A stretch of 64,000 nt of DNA from JALZHR01 sp036388475 (GTDB lineage: Bacteria > Acidobacteriota > Blastocatellia > Pyrinomonadales > Pyrinomonadaceae). Under the pieces are notes generated by a model. That model did no database searches. It worked only from the letters and a program-made list of their open reading frames with translations, and was not told where the DNA came from. Below are positions 53,601-62,766 of this stretch, in pieces; positions within the stretch are counted from its first letter, which is position 1, and the number at the start of each line of letters is the position of its first letter. Where the stretch lies: NCBI GenBank assembly GCA_036388475.1, contig DASVRT010000032.1, positions 31,701-95,700 of the forward strand. The letters run 5' to 3'. The position numbers and the translations under genes were made by a program.

Positions 53601-56600
53601 GGGTCCAGCTCGAATCGACTTCGGTCGGCACGCTCGAACGTTTGACTCTGCCTAAAATGTCGTATTCGATGAGCGCTCCGGTCCAGACGGTAGCGCTGCC
53701 GTTCGTATAAGCAAACGGCGTTCTGGATTTGAGAATTCTTCCGGCTCCGTCCGTCCAGTTTTCCGAGAGCACCTCGTCGTCGGCGTCCGCCCCGTCCGTG
53801 TCCGTGTCGATGACGGTCGAGTAAACTTTCGACTGGACGTTATTTGTCGGGTACTCGTAGCGAGTATAAGCGTGTTCCGTGCTGCCCTTCCAGATTGACT
53901 CCTTTTGGAGTCTGCCCACGAAATCAAAGACTCTCGTCGTAATCTTTCCGACAGACCAGTTTTCAGGAGCCGGTGATTCGGCACGCACGTTCGCGCCGAT
54001 GTCGAAGCGATATTTTACTTCCGAATAGTTTCCCGCCGGATCGTATAATTTAGTCGGGTATGCGTAAGTGTTGCGAGTGGTGGTCGTGTCGTTGAAATTA
54101 TCGGCGTAGCTGATTTTCACCTGCCGCGTGCTGGTGCCGTCCCACGGGCTGATTTGCGCGACGGGCGCGCCGGCGATATTGTATTTGACGCTCGATGTCA
54201 CGGCGTATAAGCTGCTGGTCGGGTATTCGACGTTCCAGCGCGTCGTCGAAGTTCCGTTGCCTCGTCCGGTGACGAAGCTTGAACTGTAATTTGTATTGTC
54301 GTGGTAAATAACATTCGGGATGTTTTGTTCGAGACCAGAGTCGTTGAAATTGCCTTCGTCGTAAGCATAAGTAACCTTCGACATCAGATTAAGAGAGCTG
54401 TTTTCCCGACCGTAAGAACGAACTTCGCTTGGTAAGCCGATAATTCTCCTTGAAGTGTAAGCGGAATTCAGATTGTAATCGGTTTCCACTTTTTTCAGTA
54501 TCGTCGAGAGGTCACTGTCGAAGACTTTCACCGTTTCCGCCAAGCCGTATTCTGACACGGTCGTATTGGGCAGCAACCTGTAATCAACAGTGGTTTTCTT
54601 GACGTTGGTCGTGTCGCCGACTCTGGTCTCGATAACACGCGGATTCAGCGTGTAGCTCAAACTCTCGTTGTCCTGCGTCCAGTCCGTCCAAGTCCAGCGC
54701 TTCCTGTCCGAGCCGGAACAGCCGGTGCTGACGCAGTCTTCGGTCGCGAGGGGCAAGGCTTCCTTCCAACCTGAAGCGCCGACGTAAGATTTAGTAATCA
54801 GATTGTCCGGGTGATTGGTCATCGAAACTTCAATTAGAGAAGCGGCGATGCTTCCCGCGGGCGTGGAATAAGTCCCGCTGGCAGGAATCGAATTATTGAC
54901 CACTACTTCCTGCTCTGTATTCAGCGTATTGTTTTGCAAGTTGAAGTTTTTTACCCACGAGCGCGTTTCGGTAAAGCGCGGGCAATCGGTCTGCGCGCTG
55001 CCGGTGTGGTCAGCCGGAAGGTTGACCTTGACGTAATTAAGCGGCGTGTCGTCCGCCGAATAGTTCGTGATTTGTTTGACCTGTCCCCAGGTGTTATAAG
55101 CGAAAACAGTGTGCGGACCAGCCAAGTTGGTTTCGGTCGGGAAAGTCACTTTCTCCAGAACTTTTAAAATAGTCTCGTTCGGCGGACCGTAGTTATCGGT
55201 GACGGCGGTCGAATTGAAATTAGTCTTGATTTCCTGCGTCGTGTAGGTAAACGTCGCCCAGGTGTGCGTCACGTTTGAGCCTTGCCCGTTATTGTCCTTC
55301 CAGGTCTGCTTAATCGCAGTCGGATACAGTTCGCCGTCATAATAAACAGTGATTACTCTGCCGAGCGTGTCGGTGACGGTTCTCAGAACTCCGTATTCGT
55401 CGTGATTGATAGTGATGTAGTTGCCGTTGCGGTCTTTTATTTGATTACAGCGGAAAGCGCCTGCCTTCCACTCGTAGCTCATTTTCGTCCCGTCCGTGCC
55501 CGTCACCGTAATGGTGATGTTCTCCGCCGGGTCGTTCGGATTCGTCGCGCCGACTGTTTTCAACTGTACATAAGAAGAGTCAGCCGTTTCGTAGGTGTCC
55601 GAAGCGCCGCTCAACTGTCTGAATTGGACTCTTCCGCCGGAAGGAGTAATCATTAAATAGCTAAATGTGTCTTTATCGTCGTCATAGTACGCCGGCTCGA
55701 TGACGGGAAAGCCGAAGCGGAATCCGGGGCTGATGTTGCTCGCGTCTGTGTCGAAATAGATATTCGTACCCTGTTTCGTCCAGACGAGCGAGTTGTAGCT
55801 CATACCGAAACCGGCGTTTAGTCCAGCCCTGCCCGGCAATCCGACCAGCGAAGTTCCCCAGGAAAAGTTTCTCGAATACAAATCCGTTCCGCCGGTCGCG
55901 TTCTTCGGCGAAAGCCGCGCCGCGTTCAGCTCGTAGCCCTGCACAAGGGCACCGATTTGTTTCAAATACGACGCCTCAGCCGGGACGTCGCCGTTTGCGC
56001 CGAGCTGCCCGTATTTATACAAATTGCCTTGAGCGCAAGTCCCGTTATAATTGCAGCTCTTATAGACGTGCCAGTTTCCCGTCTTTGGTCGCCAAATCGC
56101 TAAATCGGCTTGTCCGTCGCCGTCATAATCGGCAGGCACGGGCTGGTCGCCGTAATTTCCCCAGGTCTGGGCAATATATTGCCCCGTGCCGCTGCTCTTG
56201 TAGGCGTACCACGTGCCGGTCGAGCCGCGATAGACGGCTAAATCGGTCTTGTTGTCGCCGTCGTAATCCGCCGGAACGGGAATGTCTCCGGAAAGCCCCC
56301 AATGGAAGCCGTAAAAGCCGCTGGTCGTGCCGAGCACATACCAATATCCGTCACTCGGACGATAAACCGCCCGGTCGAGCGCGCCGTCGCCGTCGTAATC
56401 TCCGGCAACAGGAATGTCGCCCGACTGACCGAATTGAGTGGAAACGACCGTATAACTGTTGCTCGATTGCGCGACATACCACGTTCCGTTAGAAGGACGC
56501 CAGACTGCCGGGTCGGCTTTCGAGTCGCCGTCGTAATCGCCGACGACAGGTTTGTCGTCCGACTGACCGAAACCGGAAAGCGTCTGGTCGGTGTTGGTCG

Positions 56601-57294
56601 AACTTTTACGGATTGTCCAGCCGCCGGTCGAATCGTTGAAGACGGCATAATCCGTCTTGCCGTCGTTGTCATAATCGGCGGGCGCGATTTTCGACGAGCT
56701 CGTGCCGAGCGTGTATGAAACAATCGAGTTATCGGAGCTTTTCTTCACCGACCAGCCGCCGTCGGATTTGCGCCAGCGCGAAAAATCAGCCTTGCCGTCG
56801 GCGTCGAAATCGAATGCTACCGTTCCGGCTGGAAGCGGCATAGAAACGGGACTGAAAGCTGATGAAACAGGTTTCGCGCTTTTCGCGCCGAAACCGAAGA
56901 AACCGGCGATTGACGAGGCAAAAACCGAGAACGGCGAAACCGGCTTCGCCATCTCGAATCCTTCCGGCAGTTGCGGCGTGATGAAAAATCCTGATATTGA
57001 TTCGTTTGCCGATTTTACGGAGGAAACGAACTTCACAAAGATATTCGAATTATTCTCCGGAAAAGCGAAAGATTGCGGAGCAGCGGAAACCGGAACGGCT
57101 GATTGCAAAGACGAGCTTCCTTTTTGCGCCGAGGTTATCCAGATTGGATTGAATAAAATAACCGGAGCCAGCAGCGCTGTTATAAGCATTAGCGCAATCA
57201 GCCTCTGTGATATTGATGGTAGAACTAACCATCTTAAAAACGACAAAATAAAATCCGAAGTAAAAGTTGCTTTGTTAGCCGCGCTTTTTCTCAT
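50614..57294 (-). CDS. RHS/YD-repeat polymorphic toxin with VCBS N-terminus
   Basis: A 2226-residue exported protein. The N-terminus has a membrane or signal segment (LIALMLITALLAPVILF). Residues about 150-430 hold six VCBS-like repeats (DYDGDGALDRAVYRPSDGYWYV and similar). Residues 450-1870 are the YD/RHS shell (GAGFGMSYNSLVWTK..., YDYDGDGHLIRKQ-type units, EYEPLGNQEINPYGNEEDF). A linker (DVDLEHRIVNVR) leads to a C-terminal tip of about 180 residues, ending INFTHIGPAD..., HRIGVIGGFG..., FNTHVHMIFRVWDG... LIDPRSVFC. The tip has an HxH with THI upstream, resembling the second half of a LytM/M23 peptidase and suggesting attack on peptidoglycan; this is tentative. The tip DNA (about 50614-51350) is more AT-rich than the core. 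An exported candidate immunity gene follows. Confidence 0.85.
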   Translation of the reverse strand: MRKSAANKATFTSDFILSFLRWLVLPSISQRLIALMLITALLAPVILFNPIWITSAQKGSSSLQSAVPVSAAPQSFAFPENNSNIFVKFVSSVKSANESISGFFITPQLPEGFEMAKPVSPFSVFASSIAGFFGFGAKSAKPVSSAFSPVSMPLPAGTVAFDFDADGKADFSRWRKSDGGWSVKKSSDNSIVSYTLGTSSSKIAPADYDNDGKTDYAVFNDSTGGWTIRKSSTNTDQTLSGFGQSDDKPVVGDYDGDSKADPAVWRPSNGTWYVAQSSNSYTVVSTQFGQSGDIPVAGDYDGDGALDRAVYRPSDGYWYVLGTTSGFYGFHWGLSGDIPVPADYDGDNKTDLAVYRGSTGTWYAYKSSGTGQYIAQTWGNYGDQPVPADYDGDGQADLAIWRPKTGNWHVYKSCNYNGTCAQGNLYKYGQLGANGDVPAEASYLKQIGALVQGYELNAARLSPKNATGGTDLYSRNFSWGTSLVGLPGRAGLNAGFGMSYNSLVWTKQGTNIYFDTDASNISPGFRFGFPVIEPAYYDDDKDTFSYLMITPSGGRVQFRQLSGASDTYETADSSYVQLKTVGATNPNDPAENITITVTGTDGTKMSYEWKAGAFRCNQIKDRNGNYITINHDEYGVLRTVTDTLGRVITVYYDGELYPTAIKQTWKDNNGQGSNVTHTWATFTYTTQEIKTNFNSTAVTDNYGPPNETILKVLEKVTFPTETNLAGPHTVFAYNTWGQVKQITNYSADDTPLNYVKVNLPADHTGSAQTDCPRFTETRSWVKNFNLQNNTLNTEQEVVVNNSIPASGTYSTPAGSIAASLIEVSMTNHPDNLITKSYVGASGWKEALPLATEDCVSTGCSGSDRKRWTWTDWTQDNESLSYTLNPRVIETRVGDTTNVKKTTVDYRLLPNTTVSEYGLAETVKVFDSDLSTILKKVETDYNLNSAYTSRRIIGLPSEVRSYGRENSSLNLMSKVTYAYDEGNFNDSGLEQNIPNVIYHDNTNYSSSFVTGRGNGTSTTRWNVEYPTSSLYAVTSSVKYNIAGAPVAQISPWDGTSTRQVKISYADNFNDTTTTRNTYAYPTKLYDPAGNYSEVKYRFDIGANVRAESPAPENWSVGKITTRVFDFVGRLQKESIWKGSTEHAYTRYEYPTNNVQSKVYSTVIDTDTDGADADDEVLSENWTDGAGRILKSRTPFAYTNGSATVWTGALIEYDILGRVKRSSVPTEVDSSWTPTGADSTRGWLWTYKKYDWKGRVTRIINTDGTDGNTLNDSDQLLSYEGCGCAGGEVVTVEGESVPVPGQSYSARRKQKIYSDILGRQYKTEVYNWDGATVSTTTINTYNGRDQVTQTRQYVGTENVNNTNQFVTMTYDGHGRMKTRHYPIEDALTETSWIYNADDSIQQVIDPRGTITSFTYNSRGLAEEISYAPPANYPPVNSPSYMEIPDTPTVKYTYDSAGNRITMKDGLGPTGVNAPSVTYEYNELSQLTAENRFFAESLSDAPVISNEQDFRIEYAYNLAGGLKSVKDPFGDQINYAHDKIGRLTAIGGTSYGTGTGNATTAYADGIQYRAFGGIKQMTYQTNDAATVSMQYDNRLRVSQYQVDSSVAANNLLKKSTFSYLPDGKPQTMTDVVNSDFDRTYQYDHIGRLTQNQFGTQLSTPYAQTITYDAFSQITARNTTYWGDDNNYSSTFSNGRETTTGTSGRAYDAAGNTIFTGTNTYNIYQTTQFDAANRQTDFDSTSRRRSGRYSYITVHHHQLYSYDGDGHLIRKQEQTNSQIEPTATKYQIWSSVLGGYLAEANYTGRKEKTNVYAGGAVIAEQIRRNGVNNTVEDEVAWIHADPVSGSSSRVLKDGTLWYRTEYEPLGNQEINPYGNEEDFPEPANYQSEPMNNASDPQWMCQAHTAINGNSLVGAPRHCQIVAMQNASFEDLHGANSPAAIPDAGKPVSPTAHGKTMPVNPTPTDKPHGGAESASGLPPASIPNDSGDVDLEHRIVNVRFSSIDVTSTPGAEASESGQADENPYRRNPKQGQCDYRLSRIFGDMDAYMSTAVKPPVLNADGTRQRFSDVTVFRGGESPANGVSHLYSNWDGIGSDLSYAFTPPGYEPVTDADRQPSISSGDPQNFTRVFYKPGKLAKYGYSGGLTINFTHIGPADKNRKPLWTPNSEIKNGAGSHRIGVIGGFGSPVAVGGSSGGFNTHVHMIFRVWDGKSKESMGRLIDPRSVFCKDLGF
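51610..51950 (-). repeat. RHS core-end repeat, copy in the full-length gene
   Basis: Partner of the repeat at 49640-49985. It encodes ADPVSGSSSRVLKDGTLWYR, followed by the core-to-tip junction. Confidence 0.7.
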
Positions 57295-58270
57295 TGTCCG
57301 GTTTTCCTCTTATATTTAGTTAATAAAATTGCCGAAATCACTTAATGCTCGTTTCAGTAAATGGTTGAAGCAGAGCTGGCTGTCAGCGATGCGTGTGTCT
57401 AGCGGTGCTCGTTATGCACGTCAGCCGAATCGTAAGATCAATAATCGGTCTTATTAATCGGCTTTTATTTTCTAATAAGCATCAGTCGAATTACACGCCG
57501 GGAAACTTTGGCAACTTTATTTCCGAAATTAAAAATCAGAATTACAATTCAAAATATGAATTGAATTAGAACAGACCCGATTTATACCTGCGATGGTTGA
57601 AGAAAACTAGCACGATTCAAAATCGGATGTCAATAAATTTGCTGATAAATTTAGGTAAAAATAAACCTGTTACTGAACAGAGATTTGAAAACCGGATTTG
57701 GTTGTTTTGCGCGAAATATATTTCGGAGTCAAACCTCTCGGCTGACTTAGACGCCTGATTAATACATTTATACCCATTTAGAAAAAGATTTTCTGCCCGG
57801 CGGCACAATGATTTCTGAAACTGTTCCGTTAACTCTTTACAGAATGGTCATTTTGTAATGAGTTGAGCTGTATTATAGCTATTTTTAAATCATCAAAATG
57901 AGAGTACGCTCTTATAGGAACTCAATAAATTTCGCTCTCTGCTCAGAAAGCGAAAATCTGCGATAAATTGCTAACGCACAAAACGATGCCTAAGTTAATT
58001 AGGCAGTAATTTTTCAGGTTATTCAATCAGCTCAGGCTTCAAGGAAAAACCAGATTTCTACTTTTACATTTAAATGCTTCCTGCCATGAGCGTTTTTTTT
58101 CGAAAATGTCGCGTAAATTATCAGGGATAAAATTTATCTCTGAGACGGGAAAGGATTTTAGGTCGGGTAAAGGAAACAGGTGCCAGCTCTACGGATATTT
58201 CAGAGCGTATCTCCTCTGCTGCATGACCGATGATTTTAACCCGAAAAAATAAATTTACGAGGTGACACTT
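57295..58270. other. AT-rich 976-base divergent intergenic region
   Basis: It lies between the RHS start (minus) and the GH-A gene (plus). I see no supported gene; the short frames inside have no coding character. It should contain promoters for both flanking genes, though no convincing -35/-10 pair is visible. It includes one copy of the 36-nt repeat (57831-57866). AGAGG lies about 12 bases upstream of the RHS ATG. Confidence 0.5.
57831..57866 (+). repeat. 36-nt inverted-repeat element, copy 2
   Basis: It opens AACTCTTTACAGAATGGTCA and ends TTTTGTAATGAGTTGA, differing from copy 1 (44511-44546) at only a few central bases. Together the two copies bracket the delta-60/RHS segment as direct repeats. 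Confidence 0.55.
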
Positions 58271-59731
58271 ATGCCAATCAATTTAACCAGAAATGCTTCA
58301 GGAACAATACTGAGCAATGGGAATCCGATAATCTTAAGAGGCGGGCATTACCATATTTTTAAGGACGACGACCAGCCGGAACGCGCGCTGGTCAGAGCGC
58401 CGGCGGAGTCTTTGCCGGGGCTTCCTTTGCGAGTAGTGTATAACGGCGTCCCGCCATGTCAGGTAGAGAACCCGAACCTGCTGGTCGAGAAAAAATACTG
58501 GACGCCCGAGCCGTGGTCGATTTTTTCTTATATGAACCAGTTCGGCTGTAATTTTCTGCGGCTCTGGCTGACGAGCGGAACGCTGGTCAGCGGCACCGGC
58601 GCCGAACTTAAACCGCTCGATTTAACGCCTTTCGTCCGCAAGCAGGTCGGGGGCAAATGGAAATGGCAGGTTTATGACGCGGTCGTCAACAACGTCTGGA
58701 ACAACGAATATTTCCGCAAACTGAACGCTTTCGTCACGGCAGCCGAAAACGCCGGAATAGTCGTTCAAATCTCGCTCTTTAATTATCTGGATTTGACCCG
58801 CCGATTTGACGAAGGCAACTACAAAGCTTGGTGCCGAAGTCCATGGAATCCGGCTTTGAGCGAGCATCCGGCAGCGCTGCCGAATTGGGCAAATGAACAT
58901 CTGGTCAATGTCGGCGGCTCTTTCGCCTGCAGCGATGAGCCGAATGATGTTGCCGAAAACCAGCGGCAGAGTTTTTTCGTCGCGCCGACCAACAATTTGC
59001 GGAAAGTCCAGCAAGCGCTGGTCACCAAAACGGTGCAAACGCTGATTAATCGAACCAACGTCATCTATGAAATTATGAACGAACCGCGCGGAACTGCACG
59101 GCAGGGCGCTAAATTCTACTCGGCGGTAACGGGTTGGATTTTAAGCGCGGCGGGCACGAAGCGACCTTTAATCAGCGTCAATGCCACAAAGCCTCGCGGC
59201 ACCGAGCTTTTTGACGTCGATGACTGGCACGACAATCCGTCCATTCCGCATTACGATAAAATCGACGCAATCAGCTATCACGGTCTGACGGGTTATCCCG
59301 AATCCAGTCAAACCGTTTGCAGCAGGACTCCATCGTTAATGCCGCCGGTTGATTTGCGAAGCGTGCAGACCCGTTTCAATGCTCACCGGAGCAAACACGG
59401 CGGCAAATCGCTGATTTACTGCACGGATGCGGCGCGGACCGGCTTTCATACTTTTAAGGATGCCGACGGTAATGAGCATGAATTACAGGTGCGCGACGGT
59501 CAGATTTATACTAATTATCCGAATGTCAATCAAGACTCGCCGGAAGTTCAAAGAAAAACGTCCGACCTGCAAAACTGGGCTTTCTGGTGCTTTAGCGTTT
59601 CCGTCGCCTATCCCGGTAAAGTTCATTTTCAAAATCACAGCCTCTACCAGCTTGCCTATAATCGAATCAAAGAAGCGATGGATCACGCGCTCGCTTTGCC
59701 GCGAATCGGTTCTCCGGCTGGTGTTGCGTGA
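58271..59731 (+). CDS. Clan GH-A glycoside hydrolase without signal peptide
   Basis: Start taken at ATG 58271 (MPINLTRNASGT), which has GAGGTG eight bases upstream, rather than the GTG at 58262; 486 residues. TIM-barrel features include LRGGHYHIFK near the start, NFLRLWLTSGTL, VVQISLFNYLDLT, VIYEIMNEPRG with the acid/base Glu, and ISYHGLTGYP. The nucleophile Glu is not obvious: the region after HGGKSLIYCTDAARTG carries Asp instead, which is unusual for clan GH-A. There is no signal peptide, unlike the other glycosidases in the window. The family assignment is by fold only and activity is uncertain. It stands alone. Confidence 0.7.
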   Translation: MPINLTRNASGTILSNGNPIILRGGHYHIFKDDDQPERALVRAPAESLPGLPLRVVYNGVPPCQVENPNLLVEKKYWTPEPWSIFSYMNQFGCNFLRLWLTSGTLVSGTGAELKPLDLTPFVRKQVGGKWKWQVYDAVVNNVWNNEYFRKLNAFVTAAENAGIVVQISLFNYLDLTRRFDEGNYKAWCRSPWNPALSEHPAALPNWANEHLVNVGGSFACSDEPNDVAENQRQSFFVAPTNNLRKVQQALVTKTVQTLINRTNVIYEIMNEPRGTARQGAKFYSAVTGWILSAAGTKRPLISVNATKPRGTELFDVDDWHDNPSIPHYDKIDAISYHGLTGYPESSQTVCSRTPSLMPPVDLRSVQTRFNAHRSKHGGKSLIYCTDAARTGFHTFKDADGNEHELQVRDGQIYTNYPNVNQDSPEVQRKTSDLQNWAFWCFSVSVAYPGKVHFQNHSLYQLAYNRIKEAMDHALALPRIGSPAGVA

Positions 59732-60029
59732 CCGGCATTTTCGCCGCGCCGGTTAATTTCTCGATGATTTGGAATCGACAGGTTTGCCGGTTTCGTCGAT
59801 GAGGCAAACGGCTTCGTCAATCAACACCACAGCGGAGTGTCGGCAATAGATTTTCACCGCCCTCCGCTATTTTGACTGGCGCCAAACAAAGGCTTGTGAG
59901 AAGGCGTCATCGGATTTAATCCAAACAATTTATCCGCTTCCTCCTATAAAGATTGTGTTTAGGATGATATGGTATAGCTCAATTTAGAAAAAAATGGTTT
60001 TAAAAATGGTAATAATATAGTTCATTCAC
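59732..60029. other. Intergenic region with small degenerate coding trace
   Basis: Convergent gap between the GH-A and S41 genes. The minus strand contains VVLIDEAVCLIDETGKPVDSK in one frame (about 59770-59830), flanked by stops, possibly a gene remnant. No intact gene is seen. Confidence 0.3.
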
Positions 60030-61499
60030 CTATAGCTTCGTTTTCTTGTTCAAATACTGAGACAGCGCTTCGAAGACTCGTTTTGCTCTTTGATAACGGT
60101 TGTCGTTCGGTCGCCACGGAATCAACACGTCCGGCGTAATGCCCGCCACTTCATTCGTACCGTCGGCGCGAAGCCGCACGCAATCCGGTATTTTTATTCC
60201 GGCACCGCTGTTTTTGAGAAAAGTCCGAATCCCGCCGTTCGTATAACCGCAGCCCGCGCCGCCGGTCGGTTCCCCGATAATCGCGGCGGCATTGTTGTCT
60301 CGCAGCATCGCCGCGAAATATTCCGCCGACGACCATGTTCCCTGATCTGCCAGCACCATCAATGGTCCCGAATAAATGCCCTCTCGGTAGGCATAACGGC
60401 TCGGGTAGAAAAGGAACCGGCTCGACGCTTGATCCGGCAGCACGCCCGGCTTGGCGTAAGGAAGTATGCTCTGCGGGTATAATTGCGGCGTGGCGGCAAT
60501 AATTGAACAGTCCGGTTTTAGATTTTCCCAAACGCCGCCGCGATCGCAGGGCTTTTGAGATTCGGTTATCGCATTTTGCAGAGTATTTGCCGCTTCGCGT
60601 AAAAGCTCCCGTTTCGACGACGCAGACCGGCGCGAATCGGCTTCGATAATTTCCAGACGCCTTTTCAATTGCTTCGTCCAATGCTCGTGCCGGATAAACT
60701 GCTGGCGAGGCGAACGAAGCGGTTTAGGCGAAAAGGTTCGAGCCGCCGGCTCGGTCCAATTCGTTCCGCCGCCGTTCCCGGTGATGTCCACTAATAAAAC
60801 ACTTATCTTATTACGCTTGAGCGCTTCGATCTGCCGGGCAAGGGCAGCAGTCAGCAGATTTGCCGCGCTTCGTTCGAGCCGGTCTTCACACTCGGCATCG
60901 CACGGAGAATCTTTCGTTAAATTCATTTGGACGGCTGCCTGCTCGCATAAATCAGGAAACGCGTATTCACTGAAAATGGAAATTCTGACTATGCCGACAT
61001 CCTTTTCGGCAACGCGCAAAACCCCGATTGAGAAATACTTCGAGTCGTCGGTGTTGATTTCCCGGAAACTGTTTAACCTGGTAAAAGGAATTTTTGGCGC
61101 CTGGTTCTGACTTTGATAGCTGAGTCGCTGACATAAAGGCGGCGGGCTGCTCAACTGCACATTATCGGCGGGGGAAGTATTATTATTCTTGTTTTGCGCC
61201 CATTGCACGCTTAAATGTCCGTCCCCGAACGTAGCCAGAAATGATTCGATTATTTTTTTCGCTTCCGGTTCGCTGCTCACCTGACGCAGACGCGATTCGG
61301 TTTGCTCCGATAACTGTTTGAGATCCAGTCCGCGAAACTCGATTGCCCATTCGAGATTGGCGTATTGAGCGGACATTTCCCGCTTCAGTTGAGCGAAATC
61401 CTCTAACCACGCATCCGTCTTAAAATCCTGTCCGCGCGCAGCGCCGGCGGCTAATACTAGAAATGAGAAAACAGTGATAAATATTGTAGTCCAATTCAT
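60030..61499 (-). CDS. Secreted S41-family (C-terminal processing type) serine protease
   Basis: A 489-residue exported protein with a signal peptide (TVFSFLVLAAGAARGQ). An N-terminal helical region contains ATFGDGHLSVQW. The S41 core has ISVLLVDITGNGGGTNW near 235 and the nucleophile Ser in ADQGTWSSAEYFAAMLRDN near 395, followed by AAIIGEPTGGAGCGYTNGG. No PDZ domain is evident. It probably degrades peptides or tails in the periplasm or outside the cell. It stands alone, with a GH-A gene converging on it and a 300-base AT-rich gap upstream. Confidence 0.85.
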   Translation of the reverse strand: MNWTTIFITVFSFLVLAAGAARGQDFKTDAWLEDFAQLKREMSAQYANLEWAIEFRGLDLKQLSEQTESRLRQVSSEPEAKKIIESFLATFGDGHLSVQWAQNKNNNTSPADNVQLSSPPPLCQRLSYQSQNQAPKIPFTRLNSFREINTDDSKYFSIGVLRVAEKDVGIVRISIFSEYAFPDLCEQAAVQMNLTKDSPCDAECEDRLERSAANLLTAALARQIEALKRNKISVLLVDITGNGGGTNWTEPAARTFSPKPLRSPRQQFIRHEHWTKQLKRRLEIIEADSRRSASSKRELLREAANTLQNAITESQKPCDRGGVWENLKPDCSIIAATPQLYPQSILPYAKPGVLPDQASSRFLFYPSRYAYREGIYSGPLMVLADQGTWSSAEYFAAMLRDNNAAAIIGEPTGGAGCGYTNGGIRTFLKNSGAGIKIPDCVRLRADGTNEVAGITPDVLIPWRPNDNRYQRAKRVFEALSQYLNKKTKL

Positions 61500-61702
61500 A
61501 ATTTCAATCCGTGTAAGCAGCTAAGATAGGTGAGTCAAATATATTTATGCCTTTTTTTTATCCTTAGAAATCCTATTCCATTTTAGATAGATTGTCCTTT
61601 TGGGGGTTAAGTATATTTAATACCCCTTTAATTTCCTAGTCTTTTTTGCAATTAAAGTATCATTGTCTCGAAAACGCCCGTTTATGGAATCAGTTATACT
61701 TA

Positions 61703-61727
61703 GTCTCATAAAGGACCTTTTTGAGAC
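61703..61727 (+). repeat. Inverted repeat GTCTCATAAAGG...GAGAC
   Basis: GTCTCATAAAGG and CCTTTTTGAGAC face each other around a single A, just inside the proposed left end of the element. It has the form of a recombinase or transposase binding site. Confidence 0.4.
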
Positions 61728-61801
61728 GAACTTCAATTTTCTTCAATCGAAAGAATTATTCTAATGTATTCTTCATTATAGATTTCAGAGATTTGTTTGT
61801 T

Positions 61802-62515
61802 ATGAATAAACTTTTCACACGTTTTTCAATCGTAATGCTGACCTTTGCTATTGGCATTTCCTCTGTTGCCGGATGGTTTTATTACCAAAAATCTCAAAAG
61901 ACTCAAATCATTCTGCCTAATTCTCATTGGGAATCGCTTTTCTTTAATGGATTCAGAAAAAATGAAACAAGCGAAGAAAAAAGTGGTGGTATTAACCAAG
62001 CTACGAAACTTGCAGGATTAAAGGAATTAAGAAAAACCCGTGTGAAAGAGGGTGATATAGAAGTTCGGGTCTGGCGTGGTTTCGGGTTATCACCTTTAGA
62101 AGCGGTTATCCTCAGTCGTACTAATAATCAATGGTCTGCCCAACACCTTAAAACAGACAATTACTACGACTATGAAAAAGTTGAACTGAAACAGTTAAAT
62201 CCTCCTAAATCAGGATGGGAATCTTTCTGGAAACAAATCACTGATAATGGAATATTGACGCTTCGTGACCCGTCAGAAATAAATTGTGAAGATAGCGGCA
62301 TAGATGGAATGGGTTATGTTGTCGAAATCAACCAGAATAAAATTTACCGAACTTATCAAATTCGCTCAGGTGGAAAATGCGATGGAGTTCAGCAAATGGA
62401 AGAAATTGGTGAAATCATCGGTCTGGAATTTGATTCCGGTCAAGAGCAATGCAAAGCAACTGAATGGTTTGCTTGTATGACTTTCCTCAAAACACGTAAT
62501 CAAACAAATAAATAA
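61802..62515 (+). CDS. Exported hypothetical protein
   Basis: Start taken at ATG 61802 (MNKLFTRFSIVMLTFAIGISSVAG), which begins a signal or anchor segment; the frame stays open back to 61721. 237 residues. Conserved-looking text includes EVRVWRGFGLSPLEAVILSRTNNQWSAQHLK, ELKQLNPPKSGWESFWKQI and GMGYVVEINQNKIYRTYQIRSGGKCD. It resembles secreted proteins of unknown function recurrent in Acidobacteriota. AT-rich compared with the sugar locus. It lies within the TGTCTC-bounded element ahead of the resolvase gene, so it may be cargo. Confidence 0.7.
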   Translation: MNKLFTRFSIVMLTFAIGISSVAGWFYYQKSQKTQIILPNSHWESLFFNGFRKNETSEEKSGGINQATKLAGLKELRKTRVKEGDIEVRVWRGFGLSPLEAVILSRTNNQWSAQHLKTDNYYDYEKVELKQLNPPKSGWESFWKQITDNGILTLRDPSEINCEDSGIDGMGYVVEINQNKIYRTYQIRSGGKCDGVQQMEEIGEIIGLEFDSGQEQCKATEWFACMTFLKTRNQTNK

Positions 62516-62766
62516 ACGTTTCAAAAACGCCCCTTTTTGACACATAATAAAGCATTTCCGAAAACGTCCTGTTCGACATATCTGTTTATTTGGTAAATCC
62601 CTTGTTTTATCGTATCAATCAGCAAATAAAGCATTTTTCTGACTTTAAGTCTAAATGTGTCAAAAGTCGTGTCATAATCAAAGTCCCAAAAACGTTAGTG
62701 TTTTAGACTTTTGACACAAGCTCGGCGTCTAACTTAAAAAGCCATAATTAAAAGGAAGTTAGCGAG

